Under the pieces are notes generated by a model. That model ran no database searches, was not told where the DNA came from, and worked only from the letters and a program-made list of their open reading frames with translations. Positions 47,619 to 59,500 of a stretch of DNA of 64,000 nucleotides are shown in pieces; the first letter of the stretch is position 1, and every line of letters starts with the position of its first letter. Source of the stretch: Alisma plantago-aquatica (taxonomy: Eukaryota > Streptophyta > Magnoliopsida > Alismatales > Alismataceae); NCBI GenBank assembly GCA_963693085.1, contig OY856409.1, positions 516,856,303-516,920,302 of the forward strand. The letters are read 5' to 3'. The translations under genes were made by a program, and so were the position numbers.

Positions 47619-50600
47619 TGTAAGGATCCTGACCTCCATTTTGGGCTTACCCTATTTGTTTTGGCTTAACCTTGTGCTTGGTTGCTTATTAATCACCTTT
47701 AGTGGTGATTAGGGTTTGCTTGTGTTTTGTTGAGAGTTGGAGGTGCTACTTGCAAAATAACCTAAGTTAGGGTTGATATGCGAGTTTGTCACCTTGAGAG
47801 ATGTTCTCTCTCTTTACTTCCTCTAGAGTTGAGAGGGAGGTTTGGGTTCATGCCTTGAGTTGTCTTGGGCTTGGTTGAGCTCTGTTGCGCCTTGTTTTCC
47901 CTTGTTTGGGCATTGTCTTTCTTTGAGAAGCCCTGTATCGGGCAAGGAGCACCTTGTGTCGGCCATGGGGGTGTCTCCCATGGGTGTTTCGACCAAGGTG
48001 GTGGTGGTTTGAAGTGTGTCGGCCTTTGACTTTTTTGACCCTCTTGCTTTGGTTGTGTCACCCTAGATTGGACATGTGGCCGATCCTTAGTTCAGTGGTG
48101 GCATGGCTTGTGCATGTGTCTTTCAAGGTGGCAAGACGTATGGACATGTGTCCCTTGGCAAGGTGACACCTTGCCTTGGTTTCCCTTTGATCCTCATCTA
48201 TATATGCCTTGCCTTTCTCTTCCTTAGGAACCCTTTAGCTCTTTGTTTCCCTTCTCTCCTTTGTGTGCACGACACACCTCTCCCTTGCACCTTGGTGGCC
48301 GATAACCTTGGAGGAGCTAAGGTTGGTGGTCGATACCCTTGGAGGAGCTAAGGTTGGTGGTTGATCCCTTTGAAGGAGTTCTCTTCTTCTTCCTCTAGCT
48401 TGGTGGCCAAACCCTAGGTGGACCTTGTTTCCTTTGTGGTGTGCTTTAGAGCTAGAAGCTTAAAGCTTGGAGCTTGAGGAGCTTGTTTAAGGTGGGTTAC
48501 ATAACTTCTAACCCTAACTATACTACCTTCTTTTATGTTGCACGATTCATATATGTTGATGATCGGCCATTGAATGTTATGTTTCTTGATCTAGTACATG
48601 TTGTTGATCTTATGGATATAGTGAGCATGATGGTGTTGATGTTGTTGATGGTTTACATACCTTTGGATCTAGTTGGCCGAACCATAGTTTGGGGTTTTCT
48701 TGTTGGGAAATACCCCTTTCTCTCCTTGGTTTTTGAGAAGTGAGTTTGATCTCTAGTGATGTGGACACCCTCTCTCATTTAAAGTTGAGTGGTGAGTCTA
48801 CATTCTAGTTGCTTAGGCAACACCCTCCTCTCACCATGGATTTGAGAGGTGTGATCTTTGTGGTTGCCCAATTTGTGATAGTGGTTGTGCAAAACCCCTC
48901 TCTCTTGGGTGTTAAGAGGTGAGCCGATCTTCTTGATCATTTAGGGTTTGGTGCCCATGTTCTTAAGGTTGAAGATGACCTTGTAGAGTTGTGCTTTGCA
49001 TGTTATGACCTTGGAGTAGTGTTGCCTGATAGCTTCATCTTGAGTTGTACCCTTGGTCGATATATCTAGTGGAAGTTTGTTTGTTTCTCGTTATGGTTCC
49101 CTTGGTCGATACCTTTGTTGCTTGGGTGATGCACCTTATTGAGTGCTCTACACGACACACCTTGTGGAGAGGTTGCCTGATACCATCTTTCCTTAAGATG
49201 GCCTTGGACAATAGGCTTTGATAGCTTAGTGCTTGATATGGCTTTGGCCGATACCACCTTGTTTGGATGATATTTCGGCGATATGGTATGGTGCCCAGCA
49301 TGATAACCCTAGGTGCTGACCAATATGTTGCTGCATGTCCATGCACGATACAACTCTTGGGCATCATGAATACCGTGGTCATTATTCTTGGATGTTAGGA
49401 AGTTGGTTGCACGGTAGGGGCGCTTGGGTGATACCCCCTTTAGCCGTTATGGTCCATGTGAGGGTTGGCCAATAGAGGAAACCCTAACCCTAACCCTAGC
49501 TTGTGTGCACGATGGGCCTATGGCCGACATCCCTATGATGATGCACAATACACTTTTCCTGACACCATGTGAGCTGGTGGGTTCTTGTTGCACGATAGGT
49601 GAACTGATGGGGTTGGCTGATATGGTGGTGAGCTTGCTTAAGATTGGGAAACCCTAGCCGATACATCTTTTGGTGAGGGTTGGCGCTGCCCGCCATACCT
49701 TTAGTAAGGGTTTTAGGATCTTTGGTGAGGGTTCTGATAACCCAAAATGTATATAGCTGATAGTTCTCTGTTAATAATGATAATACAAGTGATATGGTGT
49801 AATCACCTTGAATCCTGCAGCTATGATAATGAGATAAGATGATAGGTTGAGAACCAGAAAGTTTGGAAGGATATGATGTTGCTACACATGATAATGTGAC
49901 ACATGTATACGATTACAAGTATGGGGCATGATATATGCTCATGATTGATAATAAAACTATGATTTCTACAGCTTATGTGTAAAGTACTCATGGATGTTAC
50001 TTTATGCTTAATAGCATGATAATCCTATTAATCCATGATGGTTTCAGTTATCTCTATGGATGTGTATACTAATCATGCAGGTATTTTTATGTGGACTCAT
50101 AGCCTGGTAAGAGCTATGAGATGTATGTTCTTGAGTAGCACCATGTGGTAATGAGATAACAAGTTGATAGGTCTGAGAACCTGATATAAGTCTGAGTGCC
50201 TAGTTGAGGTGTTGTCCTCTGATGATGAGATAAGGGATGCGTTCCCAGAATGTTGATGCATGATTATGATGCCTTGAGAGGCAGTGGTTGATATAATGAG
50301 GGATTGAGGTCCCAGGACAGTATGATGATGGCAATAATGATGTAATTCTATAATGCTATGTCTATACTTTGGTTGCCTCAATAATTGGATTAAAATATAC
50401 TCATTAATTATATATGAACATATCATGTAGTTTGCCATGGCCATAGATCCATCATCGTCAGTATCATGATGATGGTGAAATAAGTTTATTCTACGGGATC
50501 TGCCTGGAGCACATATTGTTGAATATGCGAGGTTTTCCCCTAGCCTAAAATAGGAGGAATCTGAGCACCACTGTGAATATATGGAGCATGGTGAACAGAC

Positions 50601-51717
50601 CCATGGCTTGGGATATGTGATGATGTGCATGATGCATTCATGGCTCAGATGTATGCACTAGCACCTATGATGAGGTGAGCTAGAGATATGGGTAGCTTGC
50701 GGAGATGACCCAGAGGCTGAGGCCCTATAAGCATAAGACTGTGGTCTTGCTTGATGATTCATGTACTGACCACGACAAGGTGAGGTCATGGAGTCCGGAT
50801 CTCCTTAGACCTTGTATGGCACCAGATTGGGCTTCATAGTCAATGGTTGGATTTGGGCAGGGAAGGCTCACTTCCTCAGGGCATAATAAAATGTAATCTA
50901 GCTGAATAGTATATCTTGCTTAAAGAAAAACATGGAACATTGATTGAGGCCTTGCTTATATAGTTGATCTAGTTATAACCTACAGTTATGTGTACAATCC
51001 TTATATTTTGTGATAAGTTCTTATAAAGCTTATCTTTTCAATCATGTTCCATAAAGAAATACTTGGTTATATGCCTCCTGGATATCTTGGTAAGATTGAT
51101 GGTAATAATAGTCTTGCTCAGCATACTGCTCTTATTACATGCTTTATCAGTTATCTGCTTTTATTGCTTTAATATTTAGAGGTTTTATAGTTTCAGTGGG
51201 GTGTTATGTTTCTCGCTGGGACTGTGTGTCTCACCCCGTTGGTTTACAACCTTTTTAGGTGATCGCTCTAGATGTGGGGGTCGTCGTGAGGTTGCGGCCG
51301 AGCAGCAAGAAGAGCAGTAGAAGGCAAGAGATGGACATGCTGTTGTTTTGGTGGTTTTATAGTAGAGTCCTAGAGTCATCCCTATACTTTCAGGTCCTCG
51401 GAGGTGTTTGACAGCATTTCACAATGTCTAGCTTTTGTAATTAGGTATATCCTACTGCTGGTCGTATGTGGCTTGTTATGTATGTATAAATAGGTGATGA
51501 ACTCTGGTGCTGACAGTACAACAGGTTCCTATAATATGTAGACATATATCAAAGCTTGTAATGTTTATATAACATGTCTCTCTACAGGATCGAATGCAAA
51601 AGTTCTCTTATGTATGCTTTCTGCAATCAGTTTTAATTAACCCGTGTTTTCAGTAATATGTGGTTCCGCACGTTTTCATGTGTCATCTCGTTGTTTGTGT
51701 GATGGCGGGGTGTCACA
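47619..51717 (+). repeat. Chromovirus 5' LTR (4099 bp)
   Basis: Starts TGTAAGGATCCTGACC and ends GGGGTGTCACA. It carries a TATA box at 48199-48205, GCCGATA-type motifs spread over 48290-49670, a CCCTAA run at 49481-49499, and one copy of a 32 bp repeat that is doubled in the 3' LTR. ORFs of up to 177 codons on the minus strand (50097-50630) are not preserved intact in the 3' LTR and are not considered genes. Confidence 0.95.
48199..48205 (+). promoter_or_regulatory. TATA box of 5' LTR
   Basis: TATATAT in CATCTATATATGCCTTGCC, conserved in the 3' LTR at 57121-57127, about 580 bases into a 4.1 kb LTR. Transcription would start some 30 bases later, leaving a U5/leader part of about 3.5 kb. Confidence 0.6.
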
Positions 51718-51724
51718 GTTAGTT

Positions 51725-51736
51725 TGGTATCAGAGC
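51725..51736 (+). other. Primer binding site, initiator tRNA-Met
   Basis: TGGTATCAGAGC, 7 bases after the LTR end, is the standard plant tRNA-iMet primer site of gypsy elements. Confidence 0.93.
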
Positions 51737-51849
51737 TCTAGGTTTGCTGAGTCTATAGGGATCTAGGACTAGGTTTTCGTCTATTCTTGTGAGTTTTCCA
51801 GATTTTCTTACAATAACCTTCTGCCCTCAGTGGACGATAAAGCTTAAAG

Positions 51850-53057
51850 ATGTCTAGAAACTATGAAGAACATGTTGTCGAGAGCAGCGATGTTGCATCA
51901 GTTGATGGAGCAAGAGTGTAGGCACATGAAGATCAGGTGCCTGAGGTCCTCCAACTTGACCCAACCATTATTGAAAATCCTGCCTACCAACATCTTATGG
52001 GGCAGTTGATGGCTACGATGAATCACATGGTGGAAAGGTTGCCAATGCCTCAGCCAAGAGCACAGGCTCCCCATGGTGAAACATCGGGTATTGGGAAAAC
52101 CTTTGAGTGGCTTCGCCGAGTTGGAGCTTTAGATTATGCTAGAACAGTTGATCCAGCGGATGCAGATCTGTGGCTGATAGGTCTCGAGAAGACCTTCCGG
52201 ATCCTCGACATCCCTGAAGTAGACAAAGTCAAGCACGATGTCTACCTTTTGAAGGCTTTTGGGCCATCGAGGAGGAGAAGTGACCCGGTGAGGAGATCGG
52301 TTGGGAGGCTTTTTCGTAAGAGTTTGTCAACAGATACTTTCTGAAGACGTATCTGGATGAGAAGATCAACCAGTTTGAGCATCTACGCCAAGGATCAATG
52401 AGCATCACCGAGTATGAAGCCAAGTTCATGGACTTGTTGAGGTTTTGTCCTCACTTGGTGGTGCCAGATGATGAGGGGATCAGGCGGTTTGAGAAAGGTT
52501 TGAGTGGTGAGCTGTCGACACCTGCTGCTGCTTTGGAAAATCGGGAGTGGTTTGCCACATTTGTGGAGTCCGTCTGAAGGATTGAATGATCTGTCAGGGA
52601 GAAAAGGGAGTTCATGACCAGGAAAAGGCCTGCTCAGTTCTAGGGTCAAAGATCTGGTGGCTTCAAGAAGCCAAGGTTTTCAGCACCTTCTGCGATGCAG
52701 AGTTCTTGTGTACCATCACAATGGTCTCTGAGTAAGGGAAGAGGTTAAGTTTCTTAACCATCAAAGGCACATAGTACCGCTTCTGTGGCAGTGACAGGGC
52801 CATCTAGGCTGCAGACAGAAGCCAGGTCATGTTATCACTATGGACAGACTGGGCATTTAAGGTCAAATTTCCCAAAGCGAGATGTCGAAGTAACACAAAA
52901 GCCAAGGCATAATCAACAAGGGTCAGACAGACAGCAGCCCAGTGGTAGCAGAGGGCGAGGACACGGTCAAGCGTCACAAGCGGGATTCTCTGCTCAAGGA
53001 ATCATAGGACATGGACAACAAGCAATGGCTCGATTCTATGCTATGAGTCATCCATAG
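51850..53057 (+). pseudogene. gag: Chromovirus gag (capsid and nucleocapsid)
   Basis: The start ATG at 51850 opens MSRNYEEHVVESSD; a TAG follows at 51919 and the frame continues from about 51937. The retrotransposon gag core is seen in FEWLRRVGALDYARTVDPADADLWL and, after a frameshift near 52260, in YLDEKINQFEHLRQGSMSI, EYEAKFMDLLRFCPHLV and IRRFEKGLSGEL (read as overlapping blocks). The nucleocapsid end at 52830-52875 reads CYHYGQTGHLRSNFP: a CX2CX4HX4C knuckle with its second Cys now Tyr and the last Cys now Phe, so zinc binding is lost. A Gln/Gly/Arg-rich tail follows. Gag would package element RNA into particles; this copy cannot make a full protein. Confidence 0.85.
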
Positions 53058-53648
53058 GCAATAGTCAACCCGCGAGTGGTGACATGTCAGATGGAGTTAT
53101 TTCATTCTGATTTGTCCTCTTCTTACTTTATATCTATTCTGGTTGACCCAGGTGCTACGCACTCTTTTATCACACGTAGTATGCTTGATAGTTGTCCTTT
53201 ACCTGTTAATTGTAAGAAAGATAACTTGTTGTTAGAAATCCCTCTCGATGGTTCCTCGATGCTTCAAGAGGAGTGTTCGTCTTGTGTTTTATCTTTCTTG
53301 GGACATGGTACACAAGTGGATCTTATACCGCTTGATATGCATTGATTCGATGTGATCCTTGGGATGGATACCTTAGAAAAGTATAAGGTTGTGTTGGATT
53401 ATGGTTCCAAGCAGGCAGTGTTTGATGACAATGGAGAGAAGTGGATCTTCCAAGGGGACAGGAAGATTCTTTCGACATGTTTAGTATTAGCTTTGGTGGA
53501 AGAGAAGTTGATGCGGCAAGGTTGTAAGACATTCTTAGCTCACGTTGTGGATACCAAGGCAAAAGGTCCTAGCCTTGAGGAGGTGATGGTTGTCCAAGAG
53601 TTTGTGGATGTGTTTCCTGATGAGTTCTCCAATATTCCCCCACCCTGA
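53058..53648 (+). pseudogene. pol: Chromovirus pol: aspartic protease and linker
   Basis: SILVDPGATHSFITRSML contains the protease active site, with the usual DSG changed to DPG (Asp kept, Ser replaced by Pro). After a TGA at 53343-53345 the same frame continues with ILGMDTLEKYKVVLDY, the protease flap/second half, and ends in EFVDVFPDEFSNIPPP before TGA at 53646-53648, where the family normally has Arg. In family members the protease cuts the polyprotein. It is separated from RT only by that stop. Confidence 0.85.
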
Positions 53649-54950
53649 GAGATTGATTTTGAGATCAATCTGGTACCAGGAACACAGCCAGTTGCACAGA
53701 CGTTGTATAGGATGGCTCCATCCGAAATGGAAGAACTCAAGAAGAAGTTACAGGAGTTGTTGGAGAAAGGTTTCATCCGACCGAGCACGTCTCCTTGGGG
53801 TGCTCTAGTGTTGTTTGTTAATAAGAAGGATGGATCGATGTGGCTATGTATAGATTACTGGCGGTTGAACAAAGTCACGATCAAGAATAAGTACCTGTTT
53901 CCAAGCATAGATGGTCTATTTGACCAGTTGTGTGGCGCTACAGTGTTCTCAAAGATCGATCTACAGTCTGGATATCATCAGTTGAGGATTAAGGCAGGCG
54001 CCATACCAAAGTCAGCATTTAGGATGAGGTATGGTCACTTTGAGTTTGTGGTTACGTCGTTTGGGCTAACCAATGCACCTGTTGCTTTCATGGATCTGAT
54101 GAATAGGGTGTTCCATCCCTTTCTATATCAGTTTGTTGTTGTTTTCATAGATGACATATTGATCTATAGTTGGGATAGTCAAGAGCATGAACAACATCTT
54201 TGACAAGCTTTGACTCTTCTTCGCCAACATCAGTTGTATGCCAAGTTTAGTAAGTGTGAGTTATGGTTGAAAGAAGTGACTTTCTTAGGTCATGTGATAT
54301 CCGCAAAAGGAGTCAGAGTGGACCCTAAGAAGGTGAAGTCAGTGGCAGATATGGAGCAACCAAAGAAGCTGATAGAAGTTCGAAGTTTTCTGGGTTTGGC
54401 AGGATACTACTGGAGGTTTATCAAGAACTTCAGTGTGATCGCGTTGTTGATGAAAAAGTTAACCAGGAAGGATGTACCTTTTGTCTGGGATGATCATTGT
54501 CAGAAAGCTTTCCAAAGCTTGAAGGAGAAGCTGACTAGTAATCCAGTGCTAGTGCTTCCAAATCCTGGGAAAGGCTATGTTGTTTTCTGTGATGCTTCCA
54601 AGAAGGGACTAGGATGTGTGCTGATGCAGGAGGATAATGTGGTTTCTTTTGCTTCACGACAGCTTAAGAAACATGAGGAGAACTATCTGACACATGATTT
54701 GGAGTTGGTAGTGGTGGTCCATGTGTTAAATATTTGGAGACACTATCTTTATGGGGAAGTGTGTCACATCTTTATAGATCATAAGAACTTGAAGTACATC
54801 TTTTCATAGAGTGAGCTAAACATGTGACAATATCATTGGATGGAGCTAATCAATGATTATGATTGCACCATTGAGTATCATCCTGGTAAGGCAAACGTGG
54901 TAGCTGATGTGCTTAGCAGAAAGTCTTCTTCTCTCCCCATGAAGAAGGAA
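53649..54950 (+). pseudogene. pol: Chromovirus pol: reverse transcriptase and RNase H
   Basis: The same frame as the protease. The RT fingers and palm read [21 protein letters not shown], then [51 protein letters not shown] and the active-site FIDD at 54144-54155. A TGA at 54201-54203 splits palm from connection; [20 protein letters not shown] and [16 protein letters not shown] follow. RNase H reads [40 protein letters not shown], a stop at 54807-54809, then IEYHPGKANVVADVLSRK. Acidic residues of both active sites are kept. Several Arg positions of the family are Trp here (DYW, YYWRF, YSW), consistent with CGG to TGG changes. Confidence 0.9.
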
Positions 54951-55139
54951 CAATTGAGTTTCTTGGTATGTCATAGGCGGGATATGTTTGTCTCCTTGCG
55001 GTAGATGAATGTATAGTTGGAAGTTTCCTTGTTGACAGGACTATTGGTATAGATGCAAGTCAATCCTACGTAGAGACAGTAGATCAAAGATGCACAGTAG
55101 GCAGATGATACAGTGCAGTTGATTAGGTCAGAGCTCGGC

Positions 55140-56524
55140 AGTTAAAAGCATGATGGGTTCCATGAGTCTGAGAATGGATTAGTTTGTTATCGTAATAGGA
55201 TGGTGGTCCCTGATACTGATGATCTGAGGAAGTTAGTGCTCGAGGATGCACACACATCGATGTATGCTATGCATCCAGGAGCCACCAAGATGTATCGTAA
55301 TCTAAAGGACCTCTATTGGTGGTCTGGCTTGAAGAAGGATGTAGCCGAGTTTGTGGCTAAGTGCGCAGTATGTCAGCAAGTTAAAGTTGAGCATCAAAAG
55401 ACGATAGGTACGTTGCAACCCATGCCAATACCACAATGAAAATGGGATCATATCACCATGGATTTTGTATTTGGCCTGCCAAGACAATTAGAAATCATGA
55501 TTCCATTTGGGTAATAGTGGACATGCTAACAAAATATGCTCATTTCATACCTATAAAGACAACATATATAGCCGAGAAGCTTGCTCAAGTATATGTAGAT
55601 GAGATTGTGTGTTTGCACGAAGTACCAACAATGATAGTCTCTAACAGAGGTCCTCAGTTCACAAGTCATTTTTGGGAATAGTTGCACGAAGTGTTGGGAA
55701 CGCATTTGAGATTCAGCACTGCTTTCCACCTGCAGACAGATGGGCAGTCTGAAAGGACTATTCAGACTTTGGAGGATCTTCTCTGAGCTTCTATTTTAAT
55801 GTTCCTAGGTAGTTGGGATGTGCATCTCAGTCTGATAGAGTTTGCTTACAATAATAGTTACCAGTGGAGCATTGACATGGCTCCTTATGATGCTCTATAT
55901 GGAAGGAAGTGTAGATCTCCTTTATGTTGGTATGAATCTGGAGAATATCAGCTTTTGGGGCCTGAGTTAGTGCAGCAGACAACAGAAAAGATCAGAGTGA
56001 TACGACAATAGTTGAAAACGGCATAGGACAGACAGAAGTCTTATGCAGACAATCATCAACGACCTTTAGAGTTCCAGGTGGGAGACAAAGTGTATCTCAA
56101 GGTCTCACCTTGGAAAGGCGTGCTGAGGTTTGGACGGAAGGGTAAATTGGCACCCAGGTATATGGGGCCATACCCGGTGATAGCACGTGTTGGCAAAGTA
56201 GCTTACAAATTAGAAATGCCTCTAGAGTTGCACAGGTTGCATCTAGTGTTCCATGTCAGTATGTTGAAGAAAATTCATCTAGACACAAGAATAGTGATAC
56301 AACCAGTTGAGGTTGAGCTTGATGAAGATGTGACCTATGAGGAAGGTCCAGTGTCGATCCTTTACAGGAAGGTAAAAAGGTTGAATAGGAAGGACCTAGT
56401 TCTTGTGAAGGTTCTTTGGCATCATCGTGGCATTGAGGAAGCCATGTGGGAGCTTGAGGAAGAGATGAGGAGGAAGTATCCCTCACTTTTCACTTCAGAT
56501 TTTGGGGACGAAATCCCTTTGTAG
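55140..56524 (+). pseudogene. pol: Chromovirus pol: integrase with chromodomain-like C-terminus
   Basis: The zinc-binding part is in the first frame (55200-55439): HPGATKMYRNLKDLYWWSGLK and CAVCQQVK give the HHCC pattern. After a stop at 55437-55439 that frame continues WDHITMDFVFGLPRQ, then a frameshift near 55485 moves to IWVIVDMLTKYAHFIP. The core keeps the first Asp (IVDMLTK) and the Glu (DGQSERTIQTL), but the second catalytic Asp is Asn (IVSNRGPQF). Further stops lie at 55679-55681, near 55784, and near 56009 and 56024. The C-terminus GDKVYLKVSPWKGVLRFG, KLAPRYMGPYPVI and HVSMLKKIH is intact, followed by a chromodomain-like block (VKRLNRKDLVLVKVLWHH, EAMWELEEEMRRKYPSLF). In the family this tail targets integration to marked chromatin. 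This integrase would be inactive. Confidence 0.9.
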
Positions 56525-56536
56525 AGGTTCATGGCT
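56501..56536 (+). other. Polypurine tract region before 3' LTR
   Basis: TTTGGGGACGAAATCCC overlaps the end of pol, followed by GTAGAGGTTCATGGC before the LTR start. The usual long G/A run is degraded to GTAGAGG. Confidence 0.5.
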
Positions 56537-59500
56537 TGTAAGGACCCTAACCTCCATTTTGGGCTTACCCTGTTTGTTTTGCCTTAACCTTGTGCTTGGT
56601 TGCCTTCTAATCACCTTTAGTGGTGATTAGGGTTTGCTTGTGTTTTGTTGAGAGTTGGAGGTGCTACTTGCAAAATAACCTAAGTAAGGGTTGATAGGCA
56701 AGTTTTTCACATTGAGAGATGTTCTTCTCTCTCTTTTCTTCCTCTAGAGTTGAGAGGGAGGTTTGGGCTCGTGCCTTGAGTTGTATTGGGCTTGGTTGAG
56801 CTCTGTTGGGCCTTGTTTTCCCTTGTTTAGGCCTTTCCTTGCTTTGAGGAGCCATGTGTCGGGCAAGGAGCACCTTGTGTCATCCATGGGGGTGTCGCCC
56901 ATGGGTGTGTCGGCCAAGGTGGTGGTGGTTTGAAGTGTGTCGGCCTTTTACTTTGTTGATCCTCTTGCTTTGGTTGTGTCACCCTAGCTTGGACATGTGG
57001 TCGATCCTTGGTTAAGTGGTGGCATGGCTTGTGCATGTGTCTTGTAAGGTGGCAAAATGTGTGGACATGTGTCCCTTGGCAAGGTGACACCTTGCCTTGG
57101 TTCCCCTTTTAATCTGCATCTATATATGTCTTGCCTTTCTCTTCCTTAGGAACTCTTAAGCTCTTTCTTGCCCATCTCTCCTTTGTGTGCACGACACACC
57201 TCTCCCTTGCACCTTGGTGGCCGATACCCTTAGAGGAGCTAAGGTTGGTGGCCAATACCCTTGGAGGATCTAAGGTTGGTGGTTGATACCCTTGGAGGAG
57301 CTAAGGTTGGTGGTCGATCCCTTTGAAGGAGTTCTCTTCTTCTTTCTCTAGCTGGGTCGCCGAACCCTAGGTGGACCTTGTTTCCTTGGTGGTCTGCTTT
57401 GGAGCTAGAAGCTTAAAGCTTGGAGCTTTGGAGCTAGAAGCTTAAAGCTTGGAGCTTTGGAGCTTGAGGATCTTGTTTAAGGTGGGTTACATACCTTCTA
57501 ACCCTAACTATACTACCTTCTTTTATGTTGCACGATTCATATATGTTGATGATCGGCCATTGCATGTTATGTTTCTTGCTCTAATACATGTTGTTGATCT
57601 TATGGATATAGTGAGCATGATGTTGTTGATGTTTTTTATGGTTTACATACCTTTGGATCTAGTTGGTCGAACCATAGTTTGGGGTTTTTTTGTTGGGCAA
57701 TACCCCTTACTCTCCTTGGTTTTTGAGAAGTGAGTTTGAGCTCTAGTGATGTGGGCAATACCCCTCTCTCGTTTAAAGTTGAGAGGTGAGTCTACATTCT
57801 AGTTGCTTAGGCAACACCCTCCTCTCACCATGGATTTGAGAGGTGAGCTCTTGGATATGTGATGACCTAGTTGAGGTTGATCTTTGTGGCTGCCCAATTT
57901 GTGATAGTGGTTGTGCAAAACCCCTCTCTCTTGGGTGTTGAGAGGTGAGCCGATCTTCTTGATCATTTAGGGTTTGGTGCCCTTGTGCTTAAGGTTGAAG
58001 ATGACCTTGTAGAGTTGTGCTTTGCACGTTATGACCTTGGAGTAGTGCTGCCTGATAGCTTCGTCTTGAGTTGTACCTTTGGCTGATATATCTAGTGGAA
58101 GTTTGGTTGGTGCCTGTTATGGTTCCCTTGGCTAATACCTTTGTTGCTTGGGTGATGCACCTTGTTGAGTGCTCTTTAGGACACATCTTGTAGAGAGGTT
58201 TCCCGATACCATCTTGCCTTGAGATGGCCATGGCCGATAGGATTTGATAGATTAGTGCTTGATATGGCTTTGGCTGATACCACCTTGTTTGGATGAGCTT
58301 TGGGCGATATGGTATGGTGTCTGGCATGATAACCCTAGGTGATGGCCGATATGTTGATGCATGACCATGCACAATACAACTCTTGCGCATCATGAATGCC
58401 CTGGTCATTAGGGATGATCCTTGGATGTTAGGAAGCTGGTTGCATGGTAGGGGCACTTGGGTGATACCCCCTTTGGCCGTTATGGTTCATGTGAGGGTTG
58501 GCCGATAGAGGAAATCCTAACCCTAACCCTAGCTTGTGTGCACGATGGGCCTATGGCCGACAGCCCTGTGATGATGCACGATACAATTTTCCTGACACCA
58601 TGTGAGCTGGTGGGTTCTTGTTGCACGATAGGTGAAGTGATGGGGTTGGCCGATATGGTGGTGAGCTTGCTTAAGATTGGGAAACCCTAGCCGATACATC
58701 TTTTGGTGAGGGTTGGCGCTGCCCGCCATACCTTTAGTAAGGGATGCAGGAGCTTTGGTGAGGGTTCTGATAACCCATAATGTATATAGTTGATAGTTCT
58801 CTGTTAATAATGATAATACAAGTGATATGGTGTAATCACCTTGAATCTTGTAGCTATGATAATGAGATAAGATGATAGGTTGAGAACCAGAAAGTTTGGA
58901 AGGATATGATGTTTCTACACATGATAATGTGACACATGTATACGATCACAAGTATGGGGCATGATATATGCTCATGATTGATAATAAAAATATGATTTCT
59001 ATAGCTTATGTGTAAAGTACTCGTGGATTTTACTTTATGCTTGATAGCATGATAATCTTGTTAATCCATGATGGTTTCAGTTATCTCTATGGATGTGTAT
59101 ATTAACCATGCAGGTATTTTTATGTGGACTCATAGCCTGGTAAGATCTATGAGATGTATGTGCTTGAGTAGCACCATGTGGTTATGAGATAACAAGTTGA
59201 TAGGTCTGAGGACTTGATATAAGGCTGAGTGCCTAGTTGAGGTGTTATCCTATGATGATGACATAAGGGATGCGTTCCCAGAATGTTGATGCATGATTAT
59301 GATGTCTTAAGAGGAAGTGGTTGATATAATGAGGGATTGAGGTCCCAAGACAGTATGATGATGGCAATAATGATGTAATTCTATAAGGCTATGTCTATAC
59401 TTTAGTTGCCTCAACAATTGGCTTAAAATATACTAATTAATTGTAGATGAACATATCATTTAGTTTTCCCTGGCCATAGATCCATCATCGTCAGTATCAT

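Noticed and set aside
50097..50630. 177-codon minus-strand ORF in the 5' LTR
   Set aside because: Not intact in the 3' LTR, where only a 67-codon fragment remains at 59460-59663, and without recognisable domains; LTR noise.
57989..58456. 155-codon minus-strand ORF in the 3' LTR
   Set aside because: The 5' LTR counterpart is broken differently; no domain.
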